From Sipunculus nudus (Eukaryota > Annelida > Sipuncula > Golfingiida > Sipunculidae): a stretch of 64,000 nucleotides of DNA. The position numbers and the translations under genes were made by a program. Below are positions 48,760-59,005 of the stretch, one piece after another. The stretch lies in the NCBI GenBank assembly GCA_026874595.1, contig CM049306.1, positions 35,978,019 through 36,042,018 on the forward strand, given 5' to 3'. The notes beneath the pieces are model-generated. The model ran no database searches. It was not told where the DNA came from and saw only the letters and a list, made by a program, of their open reading frames with translations. Every line of letters starts with the position of its first letter. The first letter of the stretch is position 1.

Positions 48760-51498
48760 TATATATACATATATATACACGTATATATATTAGTACCCAT
48801 ACATGCATATTATCGTCCCTCACCCCCCACCCCTGAACTGAATATTTTTTCCCTGTTGTTTTGCACTGACGAATTGCTAGGCTAACTTTTCCTGTAATTT
48901 GTTCTATTTGTAATTTCTTCATTATGTAGAAGAGATCTGGAACATTTGCAGCAACTCTGTGGTCAAGTGCTCGGAGTTCCCATTAACATATATCACTGTA
49001 ATGAACATCCACTTTTCTTTCGGCATATCGCCACAGAATTTTGTAGGGCAACATATATTCTGAATCTTTGTCCTAAAACACTCAAAGGCTTCTGTCCTTC
49101 TCCTGGAGCTACCGAAATTGGCATTCCATGTAAGTTCTGTGTCATCAAGCATGATATCCAGAATTCCTCATTGTTCATCTTCTTGTATTTCTTCAAAATG
49201 GACATCATCTGATAAACATTCATCGACCGATGTGTCAGCTGCGCTATCAGACTTATGCTCTTGTGAATTTTCAAAAGTTTAAAGCCAGTTAGTATTTACT
49301 GTTATGTTGGCATTTTTATATCACTGACATGTCTTATCAAATAGTGTAACGCACTTACTATTACAGCTGGACGTAAATTTTGAGTGCAGTCTACATTTTT
49401 TGTAAGTTTACGTTTCAGGTTAATCCGTATGGTAAGAGTAGAATCTGATGTTCGCGGCAACATGCTCACAGTTGTTTCAATTTGGGTAGGTACTTTGACC
49501 AATGATCCTTTCAGTGACAACTGCGAACCTCTAGGTAATTGTCTAATCTGCATGAAAGGTATTCATACAAGTTGAATTCATGTGGAAACCGCTTTCCATT
49601 AAATACTGAGAGTTTTGGCGTCTTATTGCATTTAAGAGAATCAAGACAAGTTGTACACAACCACTGTTTATTGTTCACTGATTTTATAGGTGTAATATGT
49701 GTTGTTAGTAAAGAGGGATCTAATCTGTCTGGCCAGATATCAGAAGTCTTTACAGAATGTCTGAACTATGTCTGATTACAACAGCAACACAGCAACATAC
49801 ATATGGGTCCTTCAGATATAGAAGTATAAAATTGAGAGAAAAATGCGTAAAACTGGGGGAAAAAATCCAGGTGGCGCCACTAGTGTACAGGAACTAATGA
49901 AACACGCAAATGAAGCATGCAAAGAATCATTGTGATCAATGCATTAGTTGTTCAAATACTGGAGCTTTTATATCAAATTTTCAATCGTTCTTTGAGGGGG
50001 GGGGTATTTCTGGTCCCCATAGCTCGAAGGATATGGCTAACAGAGACCTAATTTCAGGGTTCCGAGGAGATTTTTTATGGACCTCCCTATGGATATTAAG
50101 TAAGAAGATTCTTAACCAGCGGTTATGATTTGTGCCTGGTTGAAGGAAAGACGGACGGACGGACGACGGACAACGAGTGATCACTAGCTCAGATGATTTC
50201 AGTCAGCTGAGCTAATAAGGAAAATGTTGCATTTCTGACAATGCCATATGGAGTAGGCCTTATGAGCTGCCTTAGCGGAGGTCACATTTCTCCTTCAGGA
50301 TGAAACACAGTTGAACCTGCCTGAAAGGCCTTCTGTCTGAAACGACCTGCCTAGGCCACCCTTGAGTGAACCGTAAGCCTTCCCACTGGTTATAACTGTC
50401 TAAAGAGATCACCTGTTAATTAAGTCCACTCATTGGCGGTCCCATTGGTGATCTTATTACCTAGGCTTTACTGTATACAACACACCGTTTTGATACAAAA
50501 TGGAAGAGTAACATTCAGGATGTCTAGCTTCCGAATCCACAAGGCAGTGTCATCGAACAAAGTAGATAGAAATATATTAAACCAACCTCCATCCATTCTG
50601 CCTGTCGACACTACACAGACCTGCAACAACAGTGGCAATTAACTGGCCGCAGCTCATAAAGAGATTGCTGACTGTTACCAGAAGCCCACGGAGGTGGATA
50701 GGCGCTGCCTCAGCAATATACATTGGCGATGTGCTGGCAACCAAACCTGAGGTAGAGAGTACAAAACTTTGATTAATCAATAGAAGATTTAAGGGCATTT
50801 GACAACATAAGCATTAAACTGATCACACTCGATTTTTTTAGAAAAGTTTTGGTTAATATAGGACTTAGTTAAATTTAGCACAGGCACAACTGGCAAAAGT
50901 GAATTAACGTGACGTGACAAAAACTAAAGGAAAAAATGGTCAAAGGTATTTGTCGTTTTGGTTTAAAATTAATAGAAATATAAAATATTTACAAACCTAT
51001 GCCAATACCAAGTATACTTCTACCAGCAAGCAGGAGTCCGCGGTTTCGAGCCAAGACCAAGATGACAGAGCCAATGATGTATGCTGCACCAGCGATGAGT
51101 AGGGTTGGTTTTCGGCCGCACAGTTCATTAATATATCCGGCACCAACAGAGGATACAGTGGCCACACCCACCATTCCGCTCACAATTAATTCTTGCCATT
51201 CGTAATTCAAATGAAATTCGTCTTTTAGCGATAACATTGCACCGGAAATGATACATGTGTGGTATCCAACAAGGAAAGCTCCCACCGACGCGACAGTTAT
51301 CAATATATGGACGATAAATGGTGGTTTAGTTCTTTCTGGATCATGAGGTTTCTTAGTAAAGAGAATATTGAGATCGTCAGGAGCAAGTAATCGTAATTTC
51401 TCTTCATCTGTACCCAGGGCCGGAAGAGCAGCCGTAATATCCCCGTCCTTCGATGGCATTTGTACATATTCGTGCCGTTTCGGTATTACCAGATCCTC
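37809..51498 (-). CDS. HMIT-2: SLC2A13-like proton/myo-inositol cotransporter, complete
   Basis: Nine exons on the minus strand join in phase without a stop: 51498-50997, 50746-50587, 43623-43406, 42399-42288, 41360-41197, 40893-40776, 40374-40139, 39458-39306, 37930-37809, 1785 bases in all. The product would be a twelve-helix plasma-membrane symporter with the HMIT order: TM1 with [49 protein letters not shown] (QQLSGIN in most relatives), VEKTGRKVL, the cysteine-rich loop [13 protein letters not shown] special to [23 protein letters not shown] and [15 protein letters not shown]. Either the start codon lies in an upstream exon not seen here (acceptor TTCACAG just before 51498) or translation starts at ATG 51459 (about 581 residues) or ATG 51594 if unspliced. 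Human HMIT is about 648 residues with a longer tail. Myo-inositol uptake, perhaps as osmolyte, is the inferred role. Confidence 0.9.
39306..39458 (-). CDS. HMIT-2 exon 8 (TM10-TM11)
   Basis: 153 bases encoding [30 protein letters not shown] and a helix ending LSKPG. Donor CCCG/GTGAGT. Confidence 0.9.
39831..39941. repeat. (AT)n microsatellite in palindrome 2 left arm
   Basis: Long AT runs with a GTGTATGTATGT break. The mirror at about 62932-62998 is shorter and lacks that break pattern. Confidence 0.95.
40139..40374 (-). CDS. HMIT-2 exon 7 (cysteine-rich loop, TM10 start)
   Basis: 236 bases encoding [34 protein letters not shown] and [16 protein letters not shown]. The cysteine pattern is the large extracellular loop that separates HMIT from ordinary GLUTs. 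Confidence 0.9.
40776..40893 (-). CDS. HMIT-2 exon 6 (TM9)
   Basis: 118 bases encoding [19 protein letters not shown] and an extracellular NSTC glycosylation-like site. The acceptor CTGTTTCAG is single, without the tandem copies seen in HMIT-1. Confidence 0.9.
41197..41360 (-). CDS. HMIT-2 exon 5 (TM7 end, TM8)
   Basis: 164 bases encoding [18 protein letters not shown], the TM8 helix and [16 protein letters not shown]. It is followed closely by a poly-A/T run at about 41166-41184. Confidence 0.9.
41666..41739. repeat. (AT)n(GA)n compound microsatellite
   Basis: An AT run followed by a GA run. The mirror at about 61106-61205 has a longer AT run and a shorter CT run. Confidence 0.95.
42288..42399 (-). 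CDS. HMIT-2 exon 4 (TM7)
   Basis: 112 bases encoding [16 protein letters not shown] and [17 protein letters not shown], the helix that carries the substrate-site QLSGIN-type motif. HMIT-1 lacks this exon. Confidence 0.88.
43201..43425 (-). repeat. Minisatellite made of the HMIT-2 exon-3 donor junction
   Basis: Seven diverged units of 28-35 bases run from the exon end into the intron. Each unit has a TTAAACA-like start, a GAGTACCCTCAA-like middle (the exon's 3' end) and a GT donor: CAAG/GTAAGA, CAAA/GTACGC, CAAA/GTAAGG, CAAG/GTTAAG, CAAG/GTAGGA, CAAA/GTAAGC, TGAG/GTAATA. The reading frame stays open through the first five units. The mirror copy is at 59420-59644. Confidence 0.88.
43406..43623 (-). 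CDS. HMIT-2 exon 3 (TM6, PESPKWL loop)
   Basis: 218 bases encoding [33 protein letters not shown] and a charged cytoplasmic helix ending AEYPQ. The donor CAAG/GTAAGA is the first of seven similar tandem donor-like junctions (43201-43425). The preceding intron is about 7 kb. Confidence 0.9.
43846..43895. repeat. (GA)n microsatellite and diverged GAGACAGGA/ATAACATCA satellite
   Basis: A GA run sits in a wider stretch (about 43750-44235) where AGAGAGACAGG and GATAACATCA words recur irregularly with a period near 30. Mirror at about 58600-59110. Confidence 0.8.
44267..44704 (-). pseudogene. Helitron PIF1-type helicase C-terminal remnant, left arm
   Basis: Minus-strand segments read [19 protein letters not shown], then [19 protein letters not shown] (the late helicase motif seen in Helitron PIF1 domains as AAKTIHKSQGSTL), then [19 protein letters not shown] (the motif VI region). 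They are in different frames and are broken. The N-terminal part of what is probably the same element lies at 48855-49798. Confidence 0.7.
45678..45787. repeat. Poly-C tract with (AT)n, interspersed-repeat end
   Basis: AGGGGCGTAACC-like words (mirror 57195-57205) flank a long C run and then an AT microsatellite. Tract lengths differ between arms (mirror 57066-57195). Confidence 0.7.
45922..46900. mobile_element. 979-bp segment present only in the palindrome 2 left arm
   Basis: The right arm reads continuously GAAAAATGATCAG/TATTTCGC (56922-56941). Here the two halves are separated by 979 bases with CTG at both junctions. The CTG could be a 3-bp target duplication or deletion microhomology. 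The content is unrecognised; an AT-rich stretch is near 46690-46755. No coding call. Confidence 0.6.
46901..48854. other. HMIT-2 intron 2, unidentified middle part
   Basis: AT-rich sequence between the two Helitron remnants, mirrored at 54960-56921. It carries an ATT/AAT trinucleotide microsatellite at about 48728-48759. No gene seen. Confidence 0.5.
48855..49798 (-). pseudogene. Helitron protein N-terminal remnant, left arm
   Basis: Mirror of 54012-54960. Minus-strand pieces include [50 protein letters not shown] and [19 protein letters not shown]. This is the conserved block upstream of the Rep domain in animal Helitron proteins (I believe the family called DUF6570). Frames change and stops occur. 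Confidence 0.7.
49868..50214 (-). repeat. Dispersed repeat, AGCTCAGCTGACTG family, left-arm copy
   Basis: It starts AGGTGGCGCCACTAG and ends CAGTCAGCTGAGCTAATAA, with GACGGACGGACGG near 50150. The mirror is at 53592-53945. Confidence 0.8.
50587..50746 (-). CDS. HMIT-2 exon 2 (TM4 end, TM5)
   Basis: 160 bases encoding [19 protein letters not shown] and [13 protein letters not shown]. Acceptor CTACCTCAG, donor GAG/GTTGGT. Confidence 0.9.
50997..51498 (-). CDS. HMIT-2 exon 1 seen (N-terminus to TM4)
   Basis: It has a hydrophilic N-terminus with MPSKDGD, then TM1 ([16 protein letters not shown]), TM2 ([20 protein letters not shown]), the CGRKPTLL loop, TM3 and the start of TM4 ([14 protein letters not shown]). 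The donor is ATAG/GTTTGT. The inner end of palindrome 2 falls inside this exon at 51206. Confidence 0.88.
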
Positions 51499-52110
51499 CT
51501 GTGAATACAATATTATTTTAAAGGCCTTTAAAAATGCTGGGATACAAATCATTATAACAACTGTTAGCAATTTTTTCCCAACTTGTGTTTGCACTGTTCC
51601 CGCGTCTTAGTTAAAAATAAGCATGCAAAAACGAGGAACCGTGCTTAACAAGTGTTCCCTACCTTATGACCAGTCATTAAGCTGATATAGATATCTGTAT
51701 CCATAAAAATCAACTTTTGGACTTAAATCGACCCGATTTAGTTTCATACCCAGCACGGCAAGCCACGTGTCTGTTATAAATTTTTTTTTAACAGGATGTA
51801 TACATGTATCTTATGTGCACGAGACCATGATATAGGTTACTGGTATATACACGTCTATGCATGTAAAAATTGAAACGAGGAAAGAAAATACATGTAGGTC
51901 TATACAAAAATGCTAGCTTACTTAAGGTGGATTCCTGGTCCAAAAAATTGTGCGACAATACTATTTCGGTTTTAACCGTGCTCAATCCTCCAGTACACAT
52001 TGCCTTGGTAGATTTTTAATGCCTCCATGCACGGTAGAGCACTCTCCCCGATGTATTGGATTTCTACACGTATTACTCTGTGTGTGTGTGTATATATGAT
52101 AGATATGTGA

Positions 52111-52169
52111 TGAATCTGGGTCACGACCGTCGGTTTCGCCTCGTCGGCTCGTCAGGTGACTGAAATTCA
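52111..52169 (-). ncRNA. Type I hammerhead ribozyme motif
   Basis: Read on the minus strand, every canonical part is present in order. Stem I outer strand TGAAT pairs with ATTCA; internal loop TTCA faces CCAG; stem I inner strand GTCAC pairs with GTGAC. The core is CTGACGA. Stem II is GCC-GACGA-GGC. Core GAAA follows, then stem III CC-GAC-GG, closing at TC. Cleavage would fall between 52125 (C17) and 52124. All conserved core positions fit the CUGANGA...GAAA...UH consensus. The very short stem III is typical of hammerheads in Penelope-like elements, which often act as dimers. It lies 14 bases after the end of the Penelope-type frame, on the same strand. Confidence 0.85.
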
Positions 52170-52182
52170 ACTATTTGCGATA

Positions 52183-52520
52183 TTAGTTTTTATGATTTCT
52201 TTTAGCACGGTTGGGTGCCCTTGGACCATGGCGGCAGGTGGAAACAATTTCCGAACGTTTGTTCAAAAGGTTCTTTTGTTTTGAGCTTATGATTGCTAGT
52301 TTCTCTGCCAAACAGAGATTGCACTGACGTGAAGAGGTAAAAAATGTGTTTGACTGCTTGATTATAGACCAGGTGATAGTGAAGCTTTGTTGCTTGTCTT
52401 TCAGGGTCCAAATGTGTTTGGCAAGCTCGGTTTCGTTTGAATGGGTCCTGTGTGTGAATGATTTCTTGTGGTTGTAATACCTTTGTTTGAAGGGGCCACC
52501 GGTCACGCCAATGCTATCAT
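52183..52520 (-). pseudogene. Penelope-like element C-terminus (GIY-YIG endonuclease domain)
   Basis: The frame from 52506 to 52183 encodes the later part of a GIY-YIG domain as found at the end of Penelope-like reverse transcriptases: QRYYNHKKSF, ETELAKHIWTLKD, CNLCLAEK (with the conserved glutamate) and LLNKRSEI..CRHG. Just upstream (to about 52520) SIGVTGGPF stands where YIG is usual, so the active-site tyrosine is replaced. All RT sequence is missing; the fragment is 5'-truncated close to the palindrome 2 inner breakpoint. The hammerhead follows it, as expected for a 3' pLTR. Confidence 0.8.
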
Positions 52521-52601
52521 GCTCTGTTGCAAAACATAGAGCGCTGTGTGACCGCGGAGGAAAGAATGCATACCCGCAGATTATTTCTACTTATATGGCA
52601 T

Positions 52602-52811
52602 ATTACGAATGGCAAGAATTAATTGTGAGCGGAATGGTGGGTGTGGCCACTGTATCCTCTGTTGGTGCCGGATATATTAATGAACTGTGCGGCCGAAAAC
52701 CAACCCTACTCATCGCTGGTGCAGCATACATCATTGGCTCTGTCATCTTGGTCTTGGCTCGAAACCGCGGACTCCTGCTTGCTGGTAGAAGCATACTTGG
52801 TATTGGCATAG
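52602..52811 (+). CDS. HMIT-3 exon 1, truncated by the palindrome breakpoint
   Basis: It keeps [13 protein letters not shown] through LGIGIG (TM2 to TM4 start) and donor ATAG/GTTTGT. The upstream sequence belongs to the spacer. Confidence 0.88.
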
Positions 52812-53061
52812 GTTTGTAAATATTTTATATTTCTATTAATTTTAAACCAAAACGACAAATACCTTTGACCATTTTTTCCTTTAGTTTTTGTCACGTCACG
52901 TTAATTCACTTTTGCCAGTTGTGCCTGTGCTAAATTTAACTAAGTCCTATATTAACCGAAACTTTACTAAAAAAATCGAGTGTGATCAGTTTAATGCTTA
53001 TGTTGTCAAATGCCCTTAAATCTTCTATTGATTAATCAAAGTTTTGTACTCTCTACCTCAG

Positions 53062-53221
53062 GTTTGGTTGCCAGCACATCGCCAATGTATATTGCTGAGG
53101 CAGCGCCTATCCACCTCCGTGGGCTTCTGGTAACAGTCAGCAATCTCTTTATGAGCTGCGGCCAGTTAATTGCCACTGTTGTTGCAGGTCTGTGTAGTGT
53201 CGACAGGCAGAATGGATGGAG
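53062..53221 (+). CDS. HMIT-3 exon 2 (TM4 end, TM5)
   Basis: The predicted peptide is identical to that of HMIT-2 exon 2. Confidence 0.9.
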
Positions 53222-53591
53222 GTTGGTTTAATATATTTCTATCTACTTTGTTCGATGACACTGCCTTGTGGATTCGGAAGCTAGACATCCTGAATGTTAC
53301 TCTTCCATTTTGTATCAAAACGGTGTGTTGTATACAGTAAAGCCTAGGTAATAAGATCACCAATGGGACCGCCAATGAGTGGACTTAATTAACAGGTGAT
53401 CTCTTTAGACAGTTATAACCAGTGGGAAGGCTTACGGTTCACTCAAGGGTGGCCTAGGCAGGTCGTTTCAGACAGAAGGCCTTTCAGGCAGGTTCAACTG
53501 TGTTTCATCCTGAAGGAGAAATGTGACCTCCGCTAAGGCAACTCATAAGGCCTACTCCATATGGCATTGTCAGAAGTGCAACATTTTCCTT

Positions 53592-53945
53592 ATTAGCTCA
53601 GCTGACTGAAATCATCTGAGCTAGTGATCACTCGTTGTCCGTCGTCCGTCCGTCCGTCTTTCCTTCAACCAGGCACAAATCATAACCGCTGGTTAAGAAT
53701 CTTCTTACTTAATATCCATAGGGAGATCCATAAAAAATCTCCTCGGAACCCTGAAATTAGGTCTCTGTTAGCCATATCCTTCGAGCTATGGGGACCAGAA
53801 ATACCCCCCTCCCCTCAAAGAACGATTGAAAATTTGATATAAAAGCTCCAGTATTTGAACAACTAATGCATTGATCACAATGATTCTTTGCATGCTTCAT
53901 TTGCGTGTTTCATTAGTTCCTGTACACTAGTGGCGCCACCTGGAT
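53592..53945 (+). repeat. Dispersed repeat, AGCTCAGCTGACTG family, right-arm copy
   Basis: It starts TTAGCTCAGCTGACTG and ends in CTAGTGGCGCCACCTGG. Mirror of 49868-50214. Confidence 0.8.
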
Positions 53946-54011
53946 TTTTTCCCCCAGTTTTACGCATTTTTCTCTCAATTTTATACTTCTATATCTGAAG
54001 GACCCATATGT

Positions 54012-54960
54012 ATGTTGCTGTGTTGCTGTTGTAATCAGACATGGTTCAGACATTCTGTAAAGACTTCTGATATCTGGCCAGACAGATTAGATCCCTCTTT
54101 ACTAACAACACATATTACACCTATAAAATCAGTGAACAATAAACAGTGGTTGTGTACAACTTGTCTTGATTCTCTTAAATGCAATAAGACGCCAAAACTC
54201 TCAGTATTTAATGGAAAGCGGTTTCCACATGAATTCAACTTGTATGAATACCTTTCATGCAGATAAGACAATTACCTAGAGGTTCGCAGTTGTCACTGAA
54301 AGGATCATTGGTCAAAGTACCTACCCAAATTGAAACAACTGTGAGCATGTTGCCGCGAACGTCAGATTCTACTCTTACCATACGGATTAACCTGAAACGT
54401 AAACTTACAAAAAATGTAGACTGCACTCAAAATTTACGTCCAGCTGTAATAGTAAGTGCGTTACACTATTTGATAAGACATGTCAGTGATATAAAAATGC
54501 CAACATAACAGTAAATACTAACTGGCTTTAAACTTTTGAAAATTCACAAGAGCATAAGTCTGATAGCGCAGTTGACACATCGGTCGATGAATGTTTATCA
54601 GATGATGTCCATTTTGAAGAAATACAAGAAGATGAACAATGAGGAATTCTGGATATCATGCTTGATGACACAGAACTTACATGGAATGCCAATTTCGGTA
54701 GCTCCAGGAGAAGGACAGAAGCCTTTGAGTGTTTTAGGACAAAGATTCAGAATAAATGTTGCCCTACAAAATTCTGTGGCGATATGCCGAAAGAAAAGTG
54801 GATGTTCATTACAGTGATATATGTAAATGGGAACTCCGAGCACTTGACCACAGAGTTGCTGCAAATGTTCCAGATCTCTTCTACATAATGAAGAAATTAC
54901 AAATAGAACAAATTACAGGAAAAGTTAGCCTAGCAATTCGTCAGTGCAAAACAACAGGGA
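54012..54960 (+). pseudogene. Helitron protein N-terminal remnant, right arm
   Basis: Successive pieces in shifting frames: a Cys-rich start with NQTWFRHSV and [10 protein letters not shown] (54012-54190), [30 protein letters not shown] (54263-54319), [33 protein letters not shown] (about 54698), and [18 protein letters not shown] (54792-54845) then [19 protein letters not shown]. This matches the order of the block before the Rep/HUH domain in animal Helitrons. The HUH domain itself is not visible. Confidence 0.72.
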
Positions 54961-57063
54961 AAAAATATTCAGTTCAGGGGTGGGGGGTGAGGGACGATAA
55001 TATGCATGTATGGGTACTAATATATATACGTGTATATATATGTATATATATCATAATTATTATTATTATTATTATTATTATTATCATACTATGCGTTATA
55101 TATTTTAGTGTATGAAAATACAGATTTTTTTTTAAATTTTCGATTATGAACCATGGTTTCATTAAAGTTAGTTACAGGTACATGGGGAGGGTATGGGTAT
55201 CTCCCTCCCATATTGGGAAATTATTTTGATATGCAAAGTAAAGAGAACATATTGAGGCAATTTTCACCAAAAAAAAATTAGGCTTTCCTGTTCCTGAAAA
55301 ACGTTTCCCTTATGTCTTTGCGTTATGTAGTCAAACTGTAGAGGGTTAAATATTTAATATTTATATTTCTTCAAAATTAGGATATAAAATTCCAATCGTT
55401 TTCAACATGTTAAAGTCAATGGCGCAAAAGTGCATTTACGTTTATAACTCGCAAAATATTATCTTTTAAATGTAATGCTCGGAGTGAAATAACTGATATG
55501 TTGAAGTCTTATGTTAAACTTTGCATTTTACCGGGGTCCGTGGTCTCGGCAAACAAGTATCCTAAGAGCACATATCGCGAGTTCCAGTACCAGTATCACC
55601 AGAGGAGCTGTGATATATATATAAATAAAAAAAAATTCTGGTTACTTTATTTCAGTACTTAAAAAATATAAATTTGAACATAAAATTCTTTTCCTAAATG
55701 TTATTTAAAGAAATTATAAATGTTTCTTGTGAACATAATTATTTTGGTAATTAAAGCACAAATCAGTTTGAAAACCTTTTGAAACATTCCAACAGGCATA
55801 TTATGATTTATATTATATATATATATATATATATATTTATTTAATTAGATCGTTTTTGTATATAACATTTGCTTAAACCTCACAAGACATGAGATCTGTA
55901 TATTAAATTGTATATTAAACAAACCCAATGGACCACTTGACAGCAACCTCGAGAACATGACCCCGTCGGAAATACTTGCAAGTTTAGCATAAATTATCAT
56001 ATAAATATATGTATGCATATGATCAAGATGTTGTGGAATATGGCAGGTCTATCTTCATCAGAGGTAGCAGAGTCTCATGTACTCTTACATGTTACTGTAA
56101 GAATTGAACATGATAAAAACGATTGTAATATTTTGCATTTCCTTGAATCATTTAAGTATAAAACTAGATACACTGATAAGTCGTAAAAATATGGCATTGT
56201 AAAAGGATGGGTTTTGTCTGCAGGTATATGTTTAAGTTTTGTTCACCGGGGTAACAGTGTGATCTGTGTTCACGGACGACACTGCAGTCGAAAGTTTTCT
56301 TCGATCATACAGATGGATGCCCCCCAAATGTAGTCCCAATTTTACAAGGTGTCCATAAAAGTAACCTATATCGATTCTATAGGGTTAATTGCCCAGATTC
56401 AAAATGATCACATATTCCGCTTGCTAGCTATCTCAACAAACAGACAAATCTCATGGGAATCGAGTAGAATGCCTTTTAAATGTTAACATAATCGTAAGGA
56501 TCCTGCATTGTGCATCCAGTCAGGTGTTAATACCTGAGGGAAATGCTTATATTTGCTCAAACAGCTGGATGTTTCGGAACTCCGGAAATTTTTCTGATTC
56601 GAAAGAGAAAATACCTCCTATACATTTCCTATCATAGTCTTGTCGTTTATTTTTGTTGTATATTTCAATCAGACCCCTTCAATGAAACGGCGAAATACCA
56701 CCGTCGAATCTTATTGTTGTTATGACCTTGAAAGGCCATTGCCATAAATTAAACCTCTGCATCTTTATTTACTTGCTCAACAACGTTTGTGGAGGAAATT
56801 GTCTCTGTCAAATGTATATGGTGTGTTCCTGTCATATTTGCGACCTGTCAACCTTGCTCATCCATCTCTGATTTATTTAACTGGCTTTGTCTCTAACTGT
56901 TTTCACTCTGCAGCTGAAAAGAAAAATGATCAGTATTTCGCATATTATTATGTAAATATATTGAAGAGATTGCTCTTGAGACTATACGGGCTGGTTATTC
57001 TAACACAAAGTTATCAGTATTTATCTTTTATGGTTATGTCCATAGAAAGCCTGTTTCTTGGTG

Positions 57064-57119
<56 letters not shown>

Positions 57120-58152
57120 CTAAGAGAAATTCCGAAAGGACGGCGAATACTAGATGCGACCGGATGGGGGGGGGGGCCTGCGGCCCCCCTCTGGTTACGC
57201 CCCTGGCTATTGCTTATGAAGATAGGACCAATATTGTCAAAGTTATGAGGGAAATAAGATTTTGACGTGTTTGATGACCTTGACCTTTGACCTATTTAGA
57301 CAATACACATAGAACTTCCAAAAATCTTTAAGACATACGATATATGTAAGTTATAAAGTGATTCCAGCAAAACTGAGAACTGAAGAATATTACATGTAAG
57401 ACGCATGAACCAGCAAGCATGAGAAATTGAGACAGCTGAAAACAGGGCTCATCAGAGAGACATATTGACAAAGTGACAAAAGATTGAGACCAGATGATTT
57501 TAGCTGGTTTGGGAGAAAAATCAGAGAATGAAAATGAGCTATAGTTTATGTAATTGAGATTTATAATTTTGGAGATATGGCCAAAAATGATATGTTGGGG
57601 GAAGTTCAAGTGCAGCGCCCCCTAGCGGCTATATCCGAAAAATGAAAAATCACTTTCGAGATATTACTGTAAGACATAAGATGTACCAGTTTCAAGAGAA
57701 TTAATGCAAAACTTTAGCTTGTACAATGCTATAATTCAGACGCAAGAACCAGGAAGCAGGCGAAATTGACGACAACTGACAAACAGACAGACATACTGAC
57801 AAATCGACATAAGATCAAAACCAGTCGACCAGACCAGGTAAAGGAAAAGTGTCAGAGAAAGAAACTGAGCCTAAGTTTGTGAAGATAGGGCTAATATTGA
57901 CGAAGTTATGATAAAATAAGTTTTTGATGACCTTTCCTTTGACCTATATTGACCAAAAACAACAGGGTTCAGTACTTTTGAATTTCTAGGAAGTGTGCTA
58001 GTTTGAAAGCAATTGCTGCAAAATTGTGTTATAACAGATGTCACAGATGATATAAAGAGAGACGTTCTTTCCAGAATACATTATAACCCCTGAAAAACTG
58101 CAGGTTTGCTGAAACCACTTCAGATTGCCGTTAGTTTACCATATGATATTGC

Positions 58153-58590
58153 TTGCAATATAGCTGTTCAGGAATCACTAATGGTTGTTCTTGTATATTG
58201 AAGCGTATACAATATATGCATAGCAAAACTGTACCAAGTATTCTTAGGGTTCAGTTTGAAGATTCAAACATTGGTTCAGACACCAGGCGAAATTACGCCA
58301 CCTTTTACACTCCAGCAATATCCAAAGAAGGGACAACTTTTTGTCACCAAGCAAACATTCCATATAGGCGGTAAACATATACTGAAAACCCGTTCTCAGT
58401 TTCCGTTAAAAATTGGTGCTGCAAAAATAATATGGAAGGCACAAGGCAGTTCACTTAAATTCAGGTGGTTGTTGATATGACAAGTACCAGGAAACTGAGA
58501 CATGCACATTATGTTACTTTGAGTAGGGCAAGAAAAATTGAAGGTTTGTATGTATTAAATTTAGATGAAAAAAAAAATACATCAATTGAT
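58153..58590 (+). pseudogene. Helitron PIF1-type helicase C-terminal remnant, right arm
   Basis: Mirror of 44267-44704: [35 protein letters not shown] and [19 protein letters not shown] in order, across frames. Confidence 0.7.
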
Positions 58591-58974
58591 CCCTGTTTTT
58601 CGTGATCTCATGTCCAGACAATTTTTTGTCTCTCTTGAGTTATCCTGTCTCTGTTGGTTTTGTTCCGTCTCTCTTGATATTAACCTGTCCCCAATGATGT
58701 TATCCTGTTTCTATTGAATTTGTCCTGTCTCTCTTGATATAAACGTGTTGATGTAATCCTGTTTTTTCTTGATCCGTCTGTCTTGAATTTTTTCCTGTCT
58801 CTCGTGATATCAACTTATTCATACTGATATTATCATGTACTTCCTGATCTTATCTGTCTTCCTTGATGTTATCTTGTCTCTCTTCATGTAATCCGGTAGT
58901 TGTCCTGTTTTCCTTGATCTCACCTGTCTCTCTTGATATTATCTGTTCTATCGTTATGTTGTTCTCTCTCTAAC

Positions 58975-59005
<31 letters not shown>

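Larger units (their letters stand above)
38832..51206 (+). repeat. Palindrome 2, left arm (at least 12.4 kb)
   Basis: It is the reverse complement of 52602-64000 at very high identity. Near the centre x pairs with 103808 minus x. The mirror of the window's last base falls near 38832, so the arm probably continues outward to or beyond the last HMIT-2 exon. Arms differ by point changes, microsatellite lengths and a 979-bp segment at 45922-46900 present only here. Confidence 0.95.
51207..52601. other. Centre (spacer) of palindrome 2
   Basis: This is 1.4 kb with no mirror partner. It includes the first 290 or so bases of the HMIT-2 exon that carry TM1 (51207-51498), the presumed HMIT-2 upstream region, a GT/TA microsatellite near 52081-52098, a hammerhead ribozyme motif and a Penelope-like GIY-YIG fragment. 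Confidence 0.9.

Noticed and set aside
48698-48922. Open frame with isoleucine runs
   Set aside because: It is a translation of an ATT/AAT microsatellite and AT repeats. The same applies to other long tyrosine/isoleucine frames at 39765-40028, 45592-45946 and 57040-57250.
49868-50214. Protein-coding frames across the AGCTCAGCTGACTG repeat copies
   Set aside because: The same peptides recur at every repeat copy in either orientation, are interrupted, and track the repeat rather than a gene.
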